Source of the DNA: CG2-30-44-17 sp964344725
GTDB taxonomy: Bacteria > Patescibacteriota > Gracilibacteria > UBA1369 > UBA12470
Assembly: GCA_964344725.1 (NCBI GenBank)
Contig: CAYFOI010000008.1
Coordinates: forward strand, 1-45,170
DNA length: 45,170 bases
Reading direction: 5' to 3'
The notes below the pieces were generated by a model. That model was given only the letters and a program-made list of their open reading frames with translations, was not told the origin of the DNA and searched no databases. Made by a program: the position numbers and the translations under genes. Within the stretch, counting starts at the first letter, position 1. Each line of letters opens with the position of its first letter. Shown here piece by piece: positions 40,341 to 45,170 of the stretch.

Positions 40341-41087
40341 ATGTACACCCAAATTTTTACCGAAATCGGACTGTCGATTAACGAAGCGAAGATCTACGAA
40401 GCCCTCCTGCAGGAGGGAGAAGCAGCCGTTGGACAAATAGCTTTAAAGAGTAATATCCATCGCCGAAATATATATGATGCTGTAAATCGCCTTATAGAGA
40501 AGGGTTTGGTTTTTCAGATTTTCGGCAAAGGGGAGAATCTATATAAACCTGTAGATCCTGCCAAATTAATGGAGCTTGTTGACGAGAAACGAATGAAATT
40601 AGAAGGCATTATGCCCCGTCTTGAAAAACTTCATGCCAGCACTCCGCAACATGAAGCTGCATATATTTATAAGGGTGTTGAAGGATTCAAAAATTATTTA
40701 CGTGATATTCTCAGCGTTCAGGAAGATACGTATTTTATAGGCGCAAAAGGCTGCTGGTTTGACCCTCGTTTGCAGACTTTTCTCGATAGGTTTCTTGTGG
40801 ATGCAAAAAAACGTGGCATCAAGTATAAGCATTTGTTTGACTACGAGGTAAAAGACCATGCTAAGCATGTTCCAAAAGCTGTTGGCAAACCTTATAAATT
40901 TCTTCCAAAGAAATATTCAACCGAGTCGATGGTCGATATCTTTGGAGATCACGTTGTGTCTTTTACGGGCGCGGGTTTGGCACAAATACATGATGATATC
41001 ACTATCTTTGTCATCATTAGTAAGCCTATGGCTGAGAGCTACAAAACCTGGTTCCAGTTCATGTGGGATCACTGCCCTACTCTCTAG
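40341..41087 (+). CDS. TrmB-family transcriptional regulator
   Basis: 248 residues from the ATG at 40341; an upstream TTG at 40290 would put the operator-like repeat inside the gene. The N-terminal winged helix (FTEIGLSINEAKIYEALLQEGEAAVGQIALKSNIHRRNIYDAVNRLIEKGL) and coiled stretch are followed by a C-terminal effector-like domain. TrmB proteins usually sense sugars or other ligands. It is divergent from the largest cysteine-rich operon, sharing a 74-nt intergenic region with an inverted repeat, and so is the likely controller of that cluster. Its stop overlaps the convergent cyclase gene by 4 bp. Confidence 0.82.
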   Translation: MYTQIFTEIGLSINEAKIYEALLQEGEAAVGQIALKSNIHRRNIYDAVNRLIEKGLVFQIFGKGENLYKPVDPAKLMELVDEKRMKLEGIMPRLEKLHASTPQHEAAYIYKGVEGFKNYLRDILSVQEDTYFIGAKGCWFDPRLQTFLDRFLVDAKKRGIKYKHLFDYEVKDHAKHVPKAVGKPYKFLPKKYSTESMVDIFGDHVVSFTGAGLAQIHDDITIFVIISKPMAESYKTWFQFMWDHCPTL

Positions 41088-41686
41088 ATTTCTGCTATTA
41101 CTCTGGCCGGCGCACCATCTGCGTTCGTTAGGTTTAGTGGAGATATGTACAGATTACATCTATCTCCAATTTTTTCTAGGTTAACTAGATTTTCCAGACT
41201 TAGGATATCTTTTTCAAAAAACATTTTGTGTACAGTGTACGGCTCGTTATCAGGAGTGAATGAGTCGATGCCTACTATTCTAGCACCTTGGTCTATTAGG
41301 ACTTGCGCAGCCTCTTCGGTAATGACCGGGTTGTTTTCGAAATAGTCTTCATCAAAAGCTTTCTTAGAATGGTCCGTTCTTAAAAGAACTATTGGAGCTG
41401 GCTGGAAGCCCCCTAAATTCTCCGCTTGGATTTTCTGGTGACCTCGGACGTCTATAGTTACAGCCTCCCCTATGAAATAGTCTATCGGGAAGTCCTCAAG
41501 TTTCTTGCCATCTGGATCCATGTGATAAGGAGCATCTACGTGAGTAGACACATGTGTATTCATGTGCACTCTTCTTTCGTTCCATAGTGATCCGGGCATT
41601 TCGTCTATGGTTTCGATCTTGATCTTTGGGTCTCCTGGGAATATTGGAGTCTGTTCGGAGACCTCCATTGTTAAATCTATGTACAT
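41084..41686 (-). CDS. Cyclase-family metal hydrolase (kynurenine formamidase-like)
   Basis: 200 residues. The metal motif is HVSTHVDAPYH, the cyclase/KynB pattern HxGTHxDxPxH with Ser for Gly. The C-terminal NADGAPARVIAE matches the family's GADG ending. The family cleaves amides or N-formyl bonds; the substrate here is unknown, and nothing else of tryptophan degradation is in the window. Confidence 0.87.
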   Translation of the reverse strand: MYIDLTMEVSEQTPIFPGDPKIKIETIDEMPGSLWNERRVHMNTHVSTHVDAPYHMDPDGKKLEDFPIDYFIGEAVTIDVRGHQKIQAENLGGFQPAPIVLLRTDHSKKAFDEDYFENNPVITEEAAQVLIDQGARIVGIDSFTPDNEPYTVHKMFFEKDILSLENLVNLEKIGDRCNLYISPLNLTNADGAPARVIAEI

Positions 41687-41813
41687 GTTATCGCTTTAAG
41701 TGTTGCTTCTATAGCCGGCTTCTGTTTTTTCCAGTCTGATCCCCCTTTTGATTTGACCTAGTTTTCTTTTCAGTCTCGCCATCCAACATGGAGTATACAG
41801 GTTCGGCGTTTTT

Positions 41814-41842
41814 TTGAAATAAATGATTGTTTTCTGTACAAT
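41814..41842 (+). promoter_or_regulatory. Promoter of the glycine-rich protein gene
   Basis: TTGAAA (41814-41819), 17 nt, TACAAT (41837-41842). The ATG at 41875 follows an A-rich leader; TAACC directly follows the -10. Confidence 0.6.
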
Positions 41843-41874
41843 AACCTTTGTTTAAAAAAATAAAATCAATAGAA

Positions 41875-44800
41875 ATGAAAACTTACCGTAGGCTCTCGAT
41901 TCTTTTTGTATTGTTTGTGCTAATTCTATCGGCATCTTCCCCAACAAGTGTTGACGTTGCTAAAGCTGGCTCTGTTACTGTCAATTGTACTGGAACTGCC
42001 GGAGCTCCAACTGATGTAAATGAAGCCGCATTTAATCCAGATGATGATGTGACTTTTGCGGATGCCGGTGGAGATGGGTATTGCGAGCTTAGTGCTGCAA
42101 TCTCTGTCGCTTCTGTAACTGTAGACAGTGGTGTCGTTTTGACTCATGCTGCTGCTGATACTACTGGGGTTGATATTAGTGCTACAGGAAATATCACAAT
42201 TAACGGAGATATAAATGTTGACGAGAAAGGCTACCCTAATGGCGGTACTAATACAAACGGTACTGGTCCTGGAGCCGGGCTTGCTCAAAGCTATACTGGA
42301 GGTGGAGCAAGCCACGCTGGTGCTGGTGGAAATGGTTGTAGCGTGACAACAAACGGATCTCAGACATTGTATGGTTCTTCTTGGCCACAAGGCTCTGGCA
42401 CAGGTCCAACTACACTTGGTTCGGGTGGTGGTGGTGGTTACAACTCCGCTGGCGGAGATGGCGGCGGTGCTGTGAAGCTTTCTGCAGGTGGTACTCTAAC
42501 AATGGATGGAGATATTTCTGCTGATGCGGAAGCTGGTGAAGATGATGGTAATGGAGCTGGTGGTGGTGGATCTGGTGGAAGCATATACATTGTTGCTGAT
42601 ACCTTGTCCGGTGCTGGTACCTACTCTGCAGATGGTGGTCGTGGTGGTAATGGTACAGGTCGAGACAGCGGAGGTGGAGGTGGTGGTTACATTTACGTTG
42701 AGTATAACTCCACTGATATAGGGTCGCCTGAGAGTGCTTTTGAAAATATGTTTAGTGCTATGGGTGGTACTGTAGACAATACCAATAGTCTTTGTAGTGC
42801 TAGTCAAATCGCTTATCCGGGTAATAATGGTAGCGTTATTATCGTAGACAAGGTTTCTGAGGCGGATTTCACTGATGCCGATGTTTATGTTTATGATGGC
42901 GCTCTATTTAGATCAGGTGAAGAGAATGGCGTTTCGAAATTCCTGTTCAATAATTTGTATGCAATTGGTACTACAGCTGGTACCGATGATGCTTATATCT
43001 TGGCTACTGGGTCGACTCCTTATGTAGATGTTGATGGCACTTTGACCATGTCTAATGTGACTTTGGCAGGATCTGGAGCGACTTCTTTTCAGTTAGATGG
43101 AACTACTGTGAATATAAGTAGTTTGACTGCGGATGATACTTTCTCTGTTGAAGATGCTGGGGATTGGACTTTTAACGTTACGAATTCTGTTACATCTATT
43201 TTAGATAATTTAACGATTTCTACAGATACGATCGACTGGAATTTCCCAGCTGGTAACGACATCACTATAACTGATTCTTCTATCACAGCGACCGATACCG
43301 AAGTTATTAGTACTTTTACTATCGATGATGCCTTGGATATTACGCTTGGTAGTGGGGATGATGCTAATCTTACAGAGATCTATGGAAATGTTGATTGGTC
43401 TGTCGATAATGTGACTATTTATAGTAGCTCTCTGATTAATGCGGACTACTACGGGTACGCCGGGCCAACCGTCGACAACACTAACGGTACAGGCCCTGGA
43501 GCTGGTATTGCCAACGGCAACTGTGGAGGCGGTGCAAGTCATGCTGGAGCTGGTGGAGATGGTTCTGACTCTACAACAAATGGGGCTGAGACCCTCTATG
43601 GTTCGTCGTGGCCTCAGGGTTCTGGGACAGGACCTACTACTTTAGGTTCCGGTGGCGGTGGTGGTTATAATTCCATTGGTGGAGATGGTGGCGGTGCTAT
43701 CAAGATATCTGTCAATGATACATTTACCATGAACGGAGACATCTCGGTTGATGGTGAAGCTGGTGAAGACGATGGTAATGGAGCTGGTGGTGGTGGATCT
43801 GGTGGAAGCATCTATATCTCTGCTGATGCCTTCTCTGGGACAGGCACTTATTCTGCAAATGGTGGTCGTGGTGGTAATGGTACAGGTCGAGATGGCGGAG
43901 GTGGAGGTGGGGGTTATATTTATGTCGAATTCAACTCTACTGACGTCCCTACCCCTAGTACCACTTTTGATAGCATGTTCAACTCTGTCGGTGGAACTGT
44001 TGATAATACCCATAGTATTAATCCTTCTAACCTAGCATATGCTGGTGACAACGGTAGTGTTTTCATTGTAGATAAAGCGTCTCAAGGCGATTTTACAGAT
44101 GCTGATGTTTACACTTATGATGGTATTCTTTTGAGGTCTGGAGAAGAAAACGGAGCTTCTAGGTTCCAATTCAATGACTTGTATGCAATTGGGACAACGG
44201 CTTCGACTGACGATGTGCGTTTCTTAACTACTAGTTCGGCTGCTTATATCGATGTTGATGGCACTTTGACCATGTCTAATGCAACTTTATCAGGTTCTGG
44301 CGTTTCTTCATTGCAGCTTGATGCTGACACCGTGAGTATGACCGCTTTAACTTCTGACGACACATTCTCTGTAGAAAATGTTGGCGACTGGGTTTTTAAC
44401 ATAACAACTTCTATCACTTCTACTCTCGATAATTTAACGGTGACTGCTGATACAATTGATTGGGATCTTCCTGACTCAACCGATCTTACCATAACTAACT
44501 CTTCAATTACCGCTACTGGGGTAGCTACTGGATCTTTTGCCATAGATGCATCTTCAATAACATTGGGTAGCGCTGATAGCGCTGATACTAGCGACATATA
44601 TGCGAATGTCGATTGGGTTTTGGATAGTTTGACCGTTTATCAAGGTTCTTCGATCGATGCTACTGGACTTGGTTATTCTGGTGCTACTACAGCAAATGCC
44701 GATGGTGACGGCCCTGGGGCTGGTGATGGTAACAGTAACAACTGTGGTGGTGGTGCTGGTCATGGTGGAGCTGGTGGCGTTTGTACCGATGGTGGAGATA

Positions 44801-45168
44801 TTGGTCCTACTTATGATGACACTCCGCCTCCTACTGATCTAGGCTCTGGTGGTGGTAGTGCTCATAGCGCAACAGCTACAGCCGGCAATGGTGGTCGTGG
44901 TGGTGGTGTCATTAGTATTGACGCTCTATCTGGGACCGTTACCCTGAATGGATCCCTTATCGCTGGTGGTGACGATGGTACTGTCAGTAGCTCAAGTAAT
45001 GGTGGTGGTGGTGGTGCTGGTGGAAGCGTCTATGTACAGGCAGGTGCTTTTGTCAGTGGAGCTAGTGCAACTATCAATACTACTGGTGGGGCTGGTGGAA
45101 ACGGTGGGTACAGAAGAGAGACCGTTCATTTTCGGGTGCGTAGAAATGCGAAATTTGCTTTAGTGTAA
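41875..45168 (+). CDS. Secreted giant glycine-rich repeat protein (3' end unreliable)
   Basis: 1,097 residues as read, starting at the ATG at 41875. A signal peptide ends near VAKA-GS. The rest consists of tandem modules of about 407 residues: each has a glycine-rich region (GTGPGAG, GGGASHAGAGGxG, GSSWPQGSGTGPTTLGSGG, GGDGGGA, GRGGNGTGRD) and a Thr/Ser/Asp-rich beta region (DVDGTLTMSN, LTISTDTIDW). Two full copies and the start of a third are seen, offset by 1227 and 1218 nt, with near-identical DNA in places. Likely a surface adhesin or envelope fibre. The last roughly 18 residues (RRETVHFRVRRNAKFALV) are basic and unlike the rest, so the true end is probably missing. Confidence 0.75.
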   Translation: MKTYRRLSILFVLFVLILSASSPTSVDVAKAGSVTVNCTGTAGAPTDVNEAAFNPDDDVTFADAGGDGYCELSAAISVASVTVDSGVVLTHAAADTTGVDISATGNITINGDINVDEKGYPNGGTNTNGTGPGAGLAQSYTGGGASHAGAGGNGCSVTTNGSQTLYGSSWPQGSGTGPTTLGSGGGGGYNSAGGDGGGAVKLSAGGTLTMDGDISADAEAGEDDGNGAGGGGSGGSIYIVADTLSGAGTYSADGGRGGNGTGRDSGGGGGGYIYVEYNSTDIGSPESAFENMFSAMGGTVDNTNSLCSASQIAYPGNNGSVIIVDKVSEADFTDADVYVYDGALFRSGEENGVSKFLFNNLYAIGTTAGTDDAYILATGSTPYVDVDGTLTMSNVTLAGSGATSFQLDGTTVNISSLTADDTFSVEDAGDWTFNVTNSVTSILDNLTISTDTIDWNFPAGNDITITDSSITATDTEVISTFTIDDALDITLGSGDDANLTEIYGNVDWSVDNVTIYSSSLINADYYGYAGPTVDNTNGTGPGAGIANGNCGGGASHAGAGGDGSDSTTNGAETLYGSSWPQGSGTGPTTLGSGGGGGYNSIGGDGGGAIKISVNDTFTMNGDISVDGEAGEDDGNGAGGGGSGGSIYISADAFSGTGTYSANGGRGGNGTGRDGGGGGGGYIYVEFNSTDVPTPSTTFDSMFNSVGGTVDNTHSINPSNLAYAGDNGSVFIVDKASQGDFTDADVYTYDGILLRSGEENGASRFQFNDLYAIGTTASTDDVRFLTTSSAAYIDVDGTLTMSNATLSGSGVSSLQLDADTVSMTALTSDDTFSVENVGDWVFNITTSITSTLDNLTVTADTIDWDLPDSTDLTITNSSITATGVATGSFAIDASSITLGSADSADTSDIYANVDWVLDSLTVYQGSSIDATGLGYSGATTANADGDGPGAGDGNSNNCGGGAGHGGAGGVCTDGGDIGPTYDDTPPPTDLGSGGGSAHSATATAGNGGRGGGVISIDALSGTVTLNGSLIAGGDDGTVSSSSNGGGGGAGGSVYVQAGAFVSGASATINTTGGAGGNGGYRRETVHFRVRRNAKFALV

Positions 45169-45170
45169 GC

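Noticed and set aside
42250..44720. Glycine-rich protein as collagen-like (GXY) or an IS element because of repeated DNA.
   Set aside because: Glycine runs are irregular with no GXY triplets, and no transposase or terminal inverted repeats are seen.

Overview
The window looks like a piece of a bacterial genome from the Candidate Phyla Radiation (Patescibacteria), possibly near Peregrinibacteria. This is inferred from gene content: adjacent DUF4012 and DUF3352 proteins, LemA plus HtpX, a stand-alone B3/B4 protein, a TrmB-like regulator, many secreted or lipoprotein hypotheticals, and a family of extremely cysteine-rich proteins. The code is standard, with TGA used as stop. Almost no start codon has a GGAGG-type Shine-Dalgarno sequence. 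Many starts follow a G-poor leader built from 7-8 nt repeats with a CTA(A/C) core, or a TTAACC motif 6-10 nt upstream. A few promoters imply leaderless mRNAs.

Layout. 0.2-3.7 kb: purN, then a ferredoxin and a two-subunit 2-oxoacid:ferredoxin oxidoreductase, suggesting anaerobic metabolism. 3.6-11.5 kb: a degenerate HD-like protein, a lipoprotein, a glycosyltransferase coupled to a sugar-nucleotidyltransferase, a GNAT, two archaeal-type PurP paralogues and two small secreted proteins. 11.5-18.3 kb: htpX, lemA, uppP (with an in-frame repeat insertion), purH, yidD, two hypotheticals and a LysM-M23 peptidase, all on the minus strand. 18.4-27.4 kb: mutL, then a Fur-controlled oxidative-stress and iron cluster (fur, rubredoxin-superoxide reductase, peroxiredoxin, bacterioferritin-like), dcd, a divergent frameshifted RelA/SpoT-like protein, and a ferritin-VIT1 fusion. 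27.4-31.3 kb: DUF4012 and DUF3352 envelope proteins.

31.8-40.3 kb is the most unusual region. It holds four paralogous cysteine-rich proteins, two with terminal zinc ribbons and two core-only, carrying perfect (CXX)n arrays of up to 15 consecutive cysteines at period three. A pyroglutamyl-peptidase (C15)-like gene is translationally coupled to one of them. A B3/B4 gene directly follows another. A divergent TrmB-like regulator shares a short intergenic region in which an inverted repeat overlaps the promoter of the largest cluster gene. A phosphate permease sits inside the cluster on the other strand. I propose this as the undescribed system, possibly metal or thiol handling; the function is not known.

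41-45.2 kb: a cyclase-family hydrolase and a very large secreted glycine-rich protein with about 407-residue tandem repeats. Its last residues look foreign, perhaps an assembly edge. No rRNA, tRNA, CRISPR array, transposase or prophage was recognised.
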